Part shown: piece by piece, positions 1 to 9,513 of the stretch
Layout of the letters: each line of letters begins with the position of its first letter
How positions within the stretch are numbered: position 1 is the first letter of the stretch
Assembly: GCA_950097015.1 (NCBI GenBank)
Contig: CATNEN010000039.1
Coordinates: forward strand, 16,896,501-16,960,500
Reading direction: 5' to 3'
Length of the DNA: 64,000 nucleotides
From: Macrostomum hystrix
Lineage: Eukaryota > Platyhelminthes > Macrostomidae
Notes under the pieces: model-generated
Told to the model about the DNA's origin: nothing
Database searches by the model: none
The model's input: the letters and a program-made list of their open reading frames with translations, nothing else
Position numbers and translations under genes: made by a program

Positions 1-531
1 ATTTCATTGATAAATATGCTTTTAGGGATAAAGAAAAGGCATGATTTATACATTTTTAATAAAGATATTTTTCTGGTGTGACATTCGTAGTTAAATTTTA
101 TGACAACTATTGACTTCAAATGACATTTTATCAAAAAGTAAAAATGATGCATGCAATTTTTTCCTTTGTTTATTTGCACGTGCTGTTTTTTACTATAGAA
201 AATATGAACAGACAGCAGAGAGAAAAACGAAGAGTGACATAATTTAATAAATTAATCTGAACATTAATTTACATTTAGAGAAATGAGTATTATTTTTTAA
301 GAGACGTTTGAAACTTCTGAATCGAGTTGTGAAAAATAACAAACATTTTTGGTTTGTGGTTTTTGGTTTTCGTGGTTTTCTATATTTATACTTTTATATA
401 ATGATTATCAAGCAACAATAAGTTTATTCCTTAATTAAAAAACATATTTAATATTAGTCTCCTTTGCTAAAAGAAATTGTTTTTATGTAGTTCAATTGTT
501 TTTATTAAAATTTTCTTCTGACGATGAAATG
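1..531. other. AT-rich 3' flank of the P450 gene
   Basis: No gene is seen. The stretch is AT-rich and unique-looking. Its right end is the short 3' UTR of the P450 gene on the minus strand. Confidence 0.6.
501..506 (-). terminator. poly(A) signal AATAAA of the P450 gene
   Basis: On the minus strand AATAAA lies about 26 bases after the P450 stop codon, the expected place for a cleavage/polyadenylation hexamer. Confidence 0.6.
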
Positions 532-3500
532 TCACGAACGTTGTTGCTGCTGCTGCTGTTGCTGCAGCTGCCTAGGCGAGAAGATAATCCGATGCGTCCC
601 AGGAGCATGGACAATGCCCTCGCTGCCAATCTTGATTGATTCAAGATCGCGCACGCAGTCCGGATGCAGCCTCACATTGTGGCGCTGAAGGATGCCGGCC
701 AAGAACAGGAACAGCTCCTGACGAGCCAGGCTCTCGCCAAGGCAGGCGCGGCGGCCGACCCCGAACGGTACCAGGTGCTCGTTCGGCTGATATTCGCCTG
801 TTTCGGCAGCCAGGAATCGATCAGGCTGGAACAGCTCCGGATTGGACCAGAGCTCGGGGTCGTGATGTACACCGTACAGGTTCACCATGATTAGGTCCTC
901 CTTGGAGATGTCGTAGCCCTGGATGTGGATGTGATGGATTAACACTGCGTGTATTCGAGCATATGGGGGTGGGTGGCAGAGCGGTTAACGCAATTGCCTC
1001 TGGCACCAAGGTCCCTGAGTTCGATTCCACGGCGAGGCCACATTAATTTGGGGCGCAGCCGCGTAGAGAAGTCTTTGGGGCTTGTCGTGTAATTTTTCGC
1101 CCTTGAGGGTCAACCTCCAAGGCACAGTGAGAGTGTGCACTGCCTGACGATGAGAAAGACAGGGCAGATGTACACACCTGTGTGAGAGAATGCCTGCTTA
1201 CAGTATCTGTGTGCGTGTGTGCTCAGGAGTCAGCGAAATGGTCAGAATTGCCTCCTCGCTGGCTGCGGGTCTAGTATTACTAAATGATGTGCCATTGCTC
1301 GCAGCCCTCCTGCAATTATTATTTTTATTGTTATCATTATTATGCGAGTATATGGAACACGAGACAGAGACTCAAAGTCGGTTTTAGAGCACAGTACCTA
1401 TCCTTAAACCCTTATATGTTAACTGTTTGCTACAGTAGACGATAAACCTTTCTCCTGCTCCATGACCCTTTGTTAATTGCGAGCGCTTTTGACGGAGTCC
1501 GTCGTCTGCACCTTTGTCTTAATTAGTTGGTTTTTCTCTTGTCTCGTTTTCTTGCTATTCTTATGTCTTTCTGCCTGCTTTCCTTATTCAGTATTTGATC
1601 TCTTTTCTCTCGCCGCATTCTGATTGGCTAGAATTTTATTATTTTAAGCTTCATTTCTTTCTTACCCTAAATAGCACACCCCTCTACTCTTATCTTATCG
1701 CATCGCCAACTCCGCGCAATTTGGTCACTCTCTCCTCTCAGCGCCTCCTGATTGGTCGGTCAATAGCCTCACTCTCTTATCCCTTGCGGACCACCCCTAA
1801 TATCTTATCGCACCGTTAACTCCAGCAGTTTTTTTATTTCACCTACAAGTGTTTTAAGGACAATCAAGATAAATATAATATATATTACTATTAAATAGTT
1901 TATAAAACTTTCTTGGAAAACTTTTGACTGTCCTCACCATGAAGTTGACATCGCGAGTGCATCTGTGAATAACAGCGAACGGCGCCAGAGTGGCAAAGCG
2001 TTGCACTTCGTCAATAAAGGCCAAAGTGAAGGGCATGAGTTTGCGATCGCGGTGCTCAGGCAGTCGGTCTGGTCCGATTTGGGCGTCGATTTCGGCCTGA
2101 ACTCTCGCCTGACAGTCGGGATAGAGGCTGGCGTACAGCAGCGCCCAGCGGATGGTGTTGGAGGTGGTGTCCGTGCCAGCCACGAACAGCTCTGTGAGGG
2201 TGCGCTTCAGTTGAAAGTCGTCGAAGGTGTGATCCTGCAGCGGAGTGGTGAGGTTTCGCTGGTGCAATAATGCTCAGTTTTGCTAACGTGAACTACTACT
2301 TCTTAACGCAATCTTCAATTCTAACATATCATTTATCTTACACTTTATTTAACTTACATCGTCCCACTGTCCCTTTATTTACACCTTCTCGCCGTTCATT
2401 CTCACCGTCACGCCGTTCATTCTAACCCTCTCGCCATTCACTCTTACACTATCGCCGCTCAGTCTCCATCCCAGAATTCGTCACCTTCTTCTTTCCCTCC
2501 AGTCGCTCCTGCTCCATCAAGAAGGCGTCCAAGAAGTCGTTCGGCGTGCTGACGCCGGCCAGCTGGGCCCTGTGCGCGTCAATGTGAGTCTGGCAGAATC
2601 CGTGAGTCACATCCATGCTCCTCTGTATCAGGTAGACGTCCACACCCAGGAGTTCTAGTAGGCGCATCGCGCCGGGAATTTCGTAGAGCATCGGAAACCC
2701 CACGGGGATAAATCTGGCTAGATCCCCGCCTTGCAGGTTCTCCTGGGTGGCCTCCAGGAAGGCCTCAAACCTGTCGTCCTGTGTGCCGGCCCGGTAGCCG
2801 AACAGCTGGACGCTGATGACGTTGGCGATGGCGCGGCAGATGAGGTCGCCAGTTTCCAAGCCCTCCTGGCCAGCCGAGTCGAAGCGATCGCGGAGCTCCT
2901 GCAGCTCCAGGTGGATGGAAGCTTCGGTGCCGGAGCGGGCGAAGCCAAAATCGCGCAACACCTGCATAGAGATGGTTGCAGTAATAATATTGGCTGGAGG
3001 ACTGTGGGCTCTGCCAGTCTCACTGTGCCTTAGAGGTTGGCCCTCGAGGGCGTAAATTGCACGACAAGCCCCCAGCCTTCTCTTAGCAGCTGCGCTACAA
3101 ATTAATGTGGCCTCGCTGCGGAATCGAGCTCAGGACCTTGTTGCGAGAGGCAGACACGTTAGACAGCTCTGCCACTCACCACCATGATAGAGTGATGGAT
3201 TCTCCTTCAATTAAAGTCTCATCCTTACCATACATGTATTTTAATCCTGTTATACAATCTTAAGTATGTTAATCCTGTTATCCAATCCTAAATCTGTTAA
3301 TCCTTTTATCCAATCCTAAATCTGTTAATCCTGCTATCCAATCCTAAATCTTTCAATCCTGTTATCCAATCCTAAATCTGTTAATCCTGTTATCCAATCC
3401 TAAATATGTTAATCCTGTTATCCAATCCTAAATCTGTTAATCCTTTTATCCAATCCTAAATCTGTTAATCCTGTTATCTAATCCTAAATCTGTTAATCCT

Positions 3501-4750
3501 TTTATCCAATCCTAAATCTGTTAATCCTGTTATCTAATCCTAAATCTGTTAATCCTTTTATCCAATCCTAAATCTGTTAATCCTGTTATCCAATCCTAAA
3601 TCTGTTAATCCTTTTATCCAATCCTAAATCTGTTAATCCTTTTATTTAATCCTAAATCTGTTATTCCTATTATCCAATCCTAAATCTGTTAATCCTGTTA
3701 TCCAATCTTAAAACTGTTAATCCTTTTATCCAATCCTAAATCTGTAAAATCCTGTTATCCAATCCTAAATCTGTTAATCCTGTTATCTAATCCTAAATCT
3801 GTTAATCCTTTTATCCAATCCTAAATCTGTTAATCCTGTTATCCAATCCTAAATCTGTTAATCCTTTTATCCAATCCTAAATCTGTTAATCCTTTTATTT
3901 AATCCTAAATCTGTTATTCCTATTATCCAATCCTAAATCTGTTAATCCTGTTATCCAATCTTAAAACTGTTAATCCTGTTATCCAATCCTAAATCTGTAA
4001 AATCCTGTTATCCAATCCTAAATCTGTTAATCCTATTATCGATTCCTAAATATGTTAATCCTGTTATCCAATCCTAAATCTGTTAATCCTTTATTCCAAT
4101 CTTATATCTGTTAATCCTATTATCCAATCAAATCTGTTAATCCTGTTATCCAATCCTAAATCTGTTAATCCTGTTATCCAATCCTAAATCTGTTAATCCT
4201 TTTATCCAATCCTAAATCTGTTAATCCTTTTATTTAATCCTAAATCTGTTAATCCTATTATCCAATCCTAAATCTGTTAATCCTTGTTAAATCTGTTAAT
4301 TTTAGAGGTGCTCACCTTGAGCGCAAATCGCCGATGCTCCCGCCACAACTCGCCCTCGGAGGACACAATGCCCTTGCCCTGGGTGATGCTGTGCAGATAC
4401 TTGGAACTAATTCGACCGCTAAATACTTCGCCAAACTCTTGTGACGCCAGAGCTTCTTTGATGGCCAGGTAGCTGTTGAGCACGATGAAGCGTCGCGAGC
4501 CGAGTTTGTAACTAACCAGATGGCCGTATTGTCTGCGCCATTGACTGTGCGCAACAAGAAAGGTGGGTCGAGGCAGGTTAATTAGGTTGCCTAGCAACGG
4601 CCAACCGGTGGGACCAGGCGGCGGTCGACGTCCTGGACGAAGGCGTCGATAGATTAGCCAGGCGGCGACGGTGGCAGCGGCGGCAACGGACACGACTATT
4701 CTCGGCGACGTGGAAGTCGACTGCGACGCTTTGAGAATGAGAGCCTGCAT
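532..4750 (-). CDS. cytochrome P450 (CYP2-like, microsomal), 4 exons
   Basis: Haem monooxygenase anchored in the ER membrane; substrate unknown. Exons on the minus strand: 4750-4316, 2961-2485, 2258-1938 and 918-532. All introns are phase 0 with GT/AG ends, giving about 539 aa (family about 500). Exon 1 has an N-terminal hydrophobic anchor (residues ~17-34) followed by the basic/proline hinge RRPPPGPTGWPLLGN. The I-helix oxygen-binding motif AGTDTT is at ~331 and the K-helix ExxR (EVQR) at ~388-391. PDRF and the haem-ligand loop FGVGRRACLG follow, with Cys at ~470. The helix-I and K-helix style fits clan-2 (CYP2) enzymes. The ATG at 4750 is chosen because an in-frame GTG at 4786 lies upstream of an acceptor-like site (AG at 4757-4758), so the mRNA probably starts at 4756. 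The protein ends in an unusual poly-Q tail. Intron 1 holds a minisatellite, intron 3 a SINE. Confidence 0.93.
966..1344 (+). mobile_element. tRNA-derived SINE, family 1, full-length copy (P450 intron 3)
   Basis: Head with tRNA-like A box (GGCAGAGCGGTTAACGC) near 974-990 and B box (GAGTTCGATTCCAC) near 1016-1029. A body shared with the other copies follows (CCCTTGAGGGTCAACCTCC, CTGCCTGACGATGAGAAAG), then an ATT/TTA-rich tail. Flanks CGAGCATATGG (956-966) and CGAGTATATGG (1345-1355) look like a target-site duplication with one mismatch. It is antisense to the host gene. Confidence 0.85.
2259..2484 (-). other. P450 intron 2, short degenerate repeat
   Basis: A 226-base intron. Its 5' half carries three or four degenerate copies of a motif containing TCGCCGTTCATTCT (about 2385-2465). 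No other content. Confidence 0.6.
2990..3183 (-). mobile_element. SINE family 1, tail-truncated copy next to P450 exon 2 acceptor
   Basis: Reverse-complement copy of the family-1 SINE: head at about 3183 (CTCTGCCACTC), B box region GGAATCGAGCTC, body TTGGCCCTCGAGGGC. The tail part is missing. It lies in sense orientation about 28 bases upstream of the exon 2 acceptor at 2961/2962. Confidence 0.8.
3235..4304. repeat. 28-bp minisatellite in P450 intron 1
   Basis: About 38 copies of a 28-base unit containing TTATCCAATCCTAAATCTGT. Variants such as TTTTATTTAATCC recur with an offset of about 253 bases (3640 and 3893), so a nine-unit block was itself duplicated. The array ends about 12 bases from the 5' splice site of intron 1. 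Confidence 0.95.
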
Positions 4751-5041
4751 GTTTGTCTGAAAAAGAACTAAAAATTTACTTTCCACTGGGCCTTAACTAT
4801 TGCCCACAGTCAATCGTACCAACTGTCTTTTATCTTGGCAAAGAGAGAAAGAGAACAGAGAAATTCACATTTGCTCTACGCTTTTCAGCTCTTTCCCGAG
4901 AATTACTCAGCTGAAGATTACACATTATACACACTAAATGGCACGACTATTGTGCACTCAATTCTTGTGAAGCTTCTTAAGGCCAGGAACTTGCTAGACT
5001 TGACACGGCAGGGTAGCAGGAGGAGGGTTTTGTAAGAGGTT

Positions 5042-5595
5042 TAGCTGGCGGAGGTTTAGCTGGCGGAGGTTCTCTGTCAAAATATTCCAATTTAAATTCA
5101 ATTCAATTCAATTCTAAATTATTCCTTTAATTGCTCAACATTAGCTGGAGGAGGGTAGCTGGAGGAGGATAGCTGGAGGAGGGTAGCTGGAGTAGGTTAA
5201 CTGTAGGAGGGTAGCTGGAGGAGGTTTAGCTGGAGGAGGTTTAGCTGGAGGAGGGTAGCTGGAGGAGGGTAGCTGGAGGAGGGTAGCTGGAGGAGGATAG
5301 CTGGAGGAGGGTAGCTGGAGGAGGTTAAGCTGGAGGAGGGTAGCTGGAGGAGGGTAGCTGGAGGAGGGTAGCTGGAGGAGGGTAGCTGAAGGACGGTAGC
5401 TGGAGGAGGGTAGCTGGTGGAGGGTAGCTGGAGGAGGGTAGCTGGAGGAGGGTAGCTGGAGGAGGTTTAGATGGAGGAGGGTAGCTGGTGGAGGGTAGCT
5501 GGAGGAGGGTAGCTGGAGGAGGGTAGCTGGAGGAGGGTAGCTGGAGGAGGGTAGCTGGAGGAGAGTAGCTGAAGGACGGTAGCTGGAATAGTGTA
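5042..5595. repeat. 14-bp G-rich minisatellite
   Basis: About 38 copies of AGCTGGAGGAGGGT with variants (GGTTTAGCTGG, GGTGGAGGG). It shares the core GTAGCTGGAGG with the 27-bp array at 7375-7797, suggesting a common origin of the two units. Confidence 0.93.
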
Positions 5596-5889
5596 AGAAA
5601 TTATATTTTCTCCAATTATTAGTTTCCGGTCGAGCGCACTTATTTTATACTTTAGATTTAAAATAGACGCATTTGTTATTACTGTTGTGTTTTTATCAAA
5701 AGACAGTGTTAAGCTTCGAAGTACGATAATTATTAAACAGGGGCTGACCTAAAATAAAATTCTAGATAATAAAATATTAAAAAGAGTTCGCATAGACAGT
5801 GGCTTGTACAGTCGCTACGGGCAGAATAAAAGAATAAAATTCTGTTGTGCAGGTTCCGTAACAAAGACTAAAATTTCATAACAAGGTCA

Positions 5890-6393
5890 TAAACAGGTTT
5901 GGAAACCTAATCGGTATGGAAACCTAATCGGTTTGGAAACCTAATCGGTATGGAAACCTAATCGGTTTGGATACCTAATCGGTTTGGATACCTAGTCGGT
6001 TTGGAAACCTAATCGGTTTGGAAACCTAATCGGTTTGGAAACCTAATCGGTTTGGATACCTAATCGGTTTGAAAACCTAATCGGTTTGGAAACCTAATCG
6101 GTTTGGAAACCTAATCGGTTTGGATACCTAATCGGTTTGGAAACCTAATCGGTTTGGATACCTAATCGGTTTGGATACCTAATCGGTTTGGATACCTAAT
6201 CGGTTTGGATACCTAATCGGTTTGGATACCTAATCGGTTTGGATACCTAATCGGTTTGGATACCTAATCGGTTTGGATACCTAATCGGTTTGGATACCTA
6301 ATCGGTTTGGATACCTAATCGGTTTGGATACCTAATCGGTTTGGATACCTAATCGGTTTGGAAACCTAATCGGTTTGGAAACCTAATCGGTTG
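5890..6393. repeat. 17-bp minisatellite
   Basis: About 29 copies of CCTAATCGGTTTGGATA, with an AAA variant (GGAAACC) mainly at both ends and a homogeneous GATACC core in the middle. This is the pattern expected if the centre expanded most recently. Confidence 0.95.
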
Positions 6394-6614
6394 ATTTATG
6401 GAATTACCGAATTGGGTTTACCGAAATTTAAATTCAGGAGGTTTGATTTAAAAAGAAGCATATTTCAATTATTTAAATTAAAAATCTTAGAAATCTTAGT
6501 GGAATGAAGTGGAATTACATGTAGTAATTAGAGATAGTCTAGGCCCTACAACAGTCGTAAAGTTCTAAACAATGACTCTGGTTTGCTTTTAGTAGCACGA
6601 ACAAAGAAGCATCA

Positions 6615-8139
6615 TTAATTATCTTCCTCATCGGGCAACTTGCTGAAACCGAATGACAGATCTCCGTCGCACGAGGCAGACAATTGGTGAGGCTGCTCTG
6701 CCAGACCGAGGTGCTGCTGCTGCTGATGCTGCTGGCGCGGTGGCTTCGCAGCTGCGACTGTCACACCGTCCAGACTAAATTTGTACTTGGTGCCACGAGG
6801 CCCCGGCAGAACCCAGATCCGAGCCTTCCGCGAAGCAAGATCGAAGTCCAAGGTGGAGCCCATGTCGCTGAAATCGTCCTGAATAATAATAATAATTGCA
6901 GGAGGGCTGCGGGCAATGGCACATCATTTAGTGACACTAGACCCGCAGCCAGCGAGGAGGCAATTCTGCCCATTCCGCTGACTCCTGAGCACACACTCAC
7001 ACAGGTGTGTACATCTGCCCTGACTTTCTCATCGACAGGCAGTGTACACTCTCACAGTGCCTTGGAGGTTGGCCCTCAAGGGCGTAAATTGCAAGACAAG
7101 CCCCCAAGCTTTCTCTTTGCGGCTGCGCCACAATTTAATGTGACCTTTCCGCGGAATCGAGCTCAGGGACCTTGGTGCGAGAGGCACTTACCCGCTGAAA
7201 TCGTCCTCATTGAATGGGGGATTTAGAGTCTATTGTCTGACACAAAGCCACCATTAAAACCTAAAAATGTTTAGTAACATTAACAAAACAATTTTTTGAC
7301 ATTACCGTCGTGTCCAGAAGCTGATCGTTGCACCAAACTTCCAGCGTGTCCTTGCCTGTATAAATTCGAAGGAGGGTAGCTGGAGGTGGATGATAACAGA
7401 GGGCAGCTGGAGGTGGATGATAACAGAGGGCAGCTGGAGGTGGATGATAACAGAGGGCAGCTGGAGGTGGATGATAACAGAGGGTAGCTGGAGGTGGATG
7501 ATAACAGAGGGCAGCTGGAGGTGGATGATAACAGAGGGCAGCTGGAGGTGGATGATAACAGAGGGCAGCTGGAGGTGGATGATAACAGAGGGCAGCTGGA
7601 GGTGGAGGATAACAGAGGGCAGCTGGAGGTGGATGATAACAGAGGGCAGCTGGAGGTGGATGATAACAGAGGGCAGCTGGAGGTGGATGATAACAGAGGG
7701 CAGCTGGAGGTGGATGATAACAGAGGGCAGCTGGAGGTGGATGATAACAGAGGGCAGCTGGAGGTGGATGATAACAGAGGGCAGCTTGAGGTGGGCAGTT
7801 ATAATATTTTAACATGATGCATCGCAGGAAATTCTGATTAAGACGCGCTAGGTTCACAGCATTTGATAGTGGTTGAGAAAGTCCATCTGAGTCGTGTGAG
7901 CTCGAAAAAGGTAAATAACAGCGTGAGCAACAACTTTGAGATTTCGGCTCACTCAGCGCCACACTGTAGTGCGTGCCGTCGAAGCGCACATTCCACACAG
8001 CCGTCTCATCCGTTGGCAGGTAAGAGTCCGCTGGCGCGGCAGTCCTCGGTCGGGCCACCTTCTTCGGCTTCTGCTGCTTGGCTGGCTGTTGGCGCAGTTT
8101 TGCTGCCGCCGACTTGCCCGAAGTCAGAATGATTGACAT
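6615..8139 (-). CDS. FAIM-like protein (Fas apoptotic inhibitory molecule, single domain), 3 exons
   Basis: FAIM proteins are cytosolic beta-sandwich proteins that protect against apoptosis and protein aggregation. Exons: 8139-7953, 7355-7306 and 6878-6615, about 166 aa. Joined sequence reads ETAVWNVRFDGTHYSVAL, KDTLEVWCNDQLLDTT, DDFSDMGSTLDFDL. This follows the C-terminal FAIM domain pattern (W-V-x-x-DG, then KD-x-x-x-VWCN, then F-x-D-x-G). The N-terminal FAIM domain is absent; instead there are about 45 basic residues (KPKKVARPRT). The C-terminus carries a Q/H-rich stretch and an acidic end. Intron 1 holds a 27-bp minisatellite; intron 2 was enlarged by a SINE whose target duplication includes the exon 3 acceptor. 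An acceptor-like CTAG (AG 8141-8142) sits one base before the ATG. The family call rests on recalled consensus. Confidence 0.8.
6881..7192 (-). mobile_element. SINE family 1, complete copy with 15-bp target-site duplication
   Basis: Minus-oriented copy: tRNA-like head at the 7190 end, body, and (TTA)n tail at 6881-6895. It is flanked by perfect direct repeats CGCTGAAATCGTCCT at 6866-6880 and 7193-7207. The left copy contains the acceptor and first codons of FAIM exon 3. Confidence 0.93.
7375..7797. repeat. 27-bp minisatellite in FAIM intron 1
   Basis: About 15 nearly identical copies of a 27-base unit containing GATAACAGAGGGCAGCTGG. The unit length is a multiple of three and stop-free in several frames, so long spurious ORFs run through it on both strands. 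Confidence 0.95.
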
Positions 8140-8577
8140 GCTAGCAGAGGAAGCTGTTTTTGCTCAACCGAACCGGAGACAGTCAGGGCTCAACTGGCAA
8201 TGTCCACCCGCCTTTATTGTGAGTTTTTTGTCAAGACCAACGGGGATGGCTGATCCGGTCGATCCGGCCTTCCTAACCCGCAGGACAGGGAGATCGGAGC
8301 TTCGGGGATTGAGTCATTGTTTCTGGTTGCTTTCCCCCCGTAACCACTTTTCTATCCCACTCTCCCTCCCTACTCTATCCTCATATAAAATTCTCCATTT
8401 TTACCTGACTCCGTACTCGCCTAGTTTATCCACTCTTTCCAGTCTTGTCGCTATGGCGAAAGAAACAAAGATGTGACCCAGACGAATAGGCTAGGAAGAG
8501 AGAAGCAGAAAATTTCGTGTCAGTGCTCAGCTCAGTGTTCATTCAGCCGGCTTTAATGCTCGAGTAAGTCATCCAGT

Positions 8578-8675
8578 GAATTGCTAGACAAGCCTCCAAG
8601 CCCACAAGTGAATGCGGCCTCGCCGCGGATTCGAGCTCAGGGACCTTGGTCGAATGTCGCCACTCATCTCCCGTG
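8578..8675 (-). mobile_element. SINE family 1, head-only fragment
   Basis: Minus-oriented: CTAGACAAGCCTCCAAGCCC, GCGGCCTCGCCGCGGATTCG, AGCTCAGGGACCTTGGT. It matches the head and start of the body of the full copies; the rest is missing. Confidence 0.75.
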
Positions 8676-9004
8676 ATGCTTCAGCGCCTCGTTCATTCGT
8701 GTTAAACAATGAAAAACCGGCAGATAAATGTTTTTTTCTACGAACGAAATTTATTTTGAATTCATGTTTAGTTTGTGACTAAGCAAAAAATTAAAAACCA
8801 ACAAATAGGCTGATTGGCGTTGCTTTCGAACAATAGCTCCTGGTGCCAGCCAAGGTGAAAATAAATCTTGGAAGCATGACTTTTCAGTTTATTTTTTTTC
8901 TTTTTTACGTAATAAATTGTAACAACGTGCATATGCGTATAGCACTACTACCGTAATGTTGTAAGTAGTAGCAGTGCAAATTTTCCGGACATTTTTTATC
9001 TAGT

Positions 9005-9275
9005 ATGGGGTGAGCTAATTTTGGGCGCAGCCACTAAGAGCAGGCTTGCCGTGCAATTTTTCGCCCTTGAGGGCCAACATCCAAGGCACATTGAAATGTA
9101 CACTGCCTGACGATGAGAAAGTCAGGATAGATGTACACACTTGTGTCTGTGTGCGTGTGTGCTCAGGAGTCAGCGAAATGAGCACGAGATGGGTGACACT
9201 CGCTGGCTGCGGGTCTAGTGTCACCAAATGATGTGCCGTTGCCTACAACCCTCCTGTAATTGTTATTTTTATTAT
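9005..9275 (+). mobile_element. SINE family 1, copy lacking the tRNA head
   Basis: Plus-oriented body from GGGCGCAGCCACTAAGAG through CGCCCTTGAGGGCCAACATC and CTGCCTGACGATGAGAAAG to an ATT-rich tail (TTGTTATTTTTATTATG). The 5' tRNA part is missing, as in 5'-truncated retrotransposed copies. Confidence 0.8.
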
Positions 9276-9496
9276 GTGCAGTACCATTTCATTAAATAAT
9301 GTGGGTATGACGAAAATCGGAGTAGATACGTCGACTGAGTGAGCTTTCTGCACTTTTTATGACAGCTTATGTTAATGTCAAGTCTGACACTTTAATCAAT
9401 CATGTGACCATAGCTTGTATGATATATTACCGTATGAATACACTGTGCAGTGTTTCTTCTTTTAAAACGTTTGTAAACCATCTGTAGATTGTTGTT

Positions 9497-9502
9497 TTTA
9501 TT
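9497..9502 (-). terminator. poly(A) signal AATAAA of the plakin gene
   Basis: AATAAA on the minus strand about 12 bases after the plakin stop codon. Confidence 0.5.
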
Positions 9503-9513
9503 TAGATTGGATT

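Larger units (their letters stand above)
4787..6614. other. intergenic region between P450 and FAIM-like gene
   Basis: No gene is supported. It holds the P450 promoter side, two minisatellite arrays listed separately, and AT-rich spacer at 5600-5890 and 6394-6614. Confidence 0.7.
8140..9513. other. intergenic region upstream of FAIM, downstream of plakin
   Basis: No gene seen. It contains two SINE family-1 fragments, given separately, and AT-rich sequence at 8690-9000 and 9280-9490. Confidence 0.6.

Noticed and set aside
970-1030. Functional tRNA gene
   Set aside because: A and B boxes are present but no complete cloverleaf or acceptor stem is visible, and the same head recurs in SINE copies with a shared body.
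4750-4786. Upstream P450 start at 4786 (MESKFLV)
   Set aside because: That codon is GTG, and it lies upstream of a strong acceptor-like site at 4757-4758; ATG at 4750 gives a normal membrane anchor.
5400-5500. Bacterial Chi octamer GCTGGTGG in the 14-bp array
   Set aside because: Occurs by chance as a variant of AGCTGGAGG units; Chi has no role in an animal genome.
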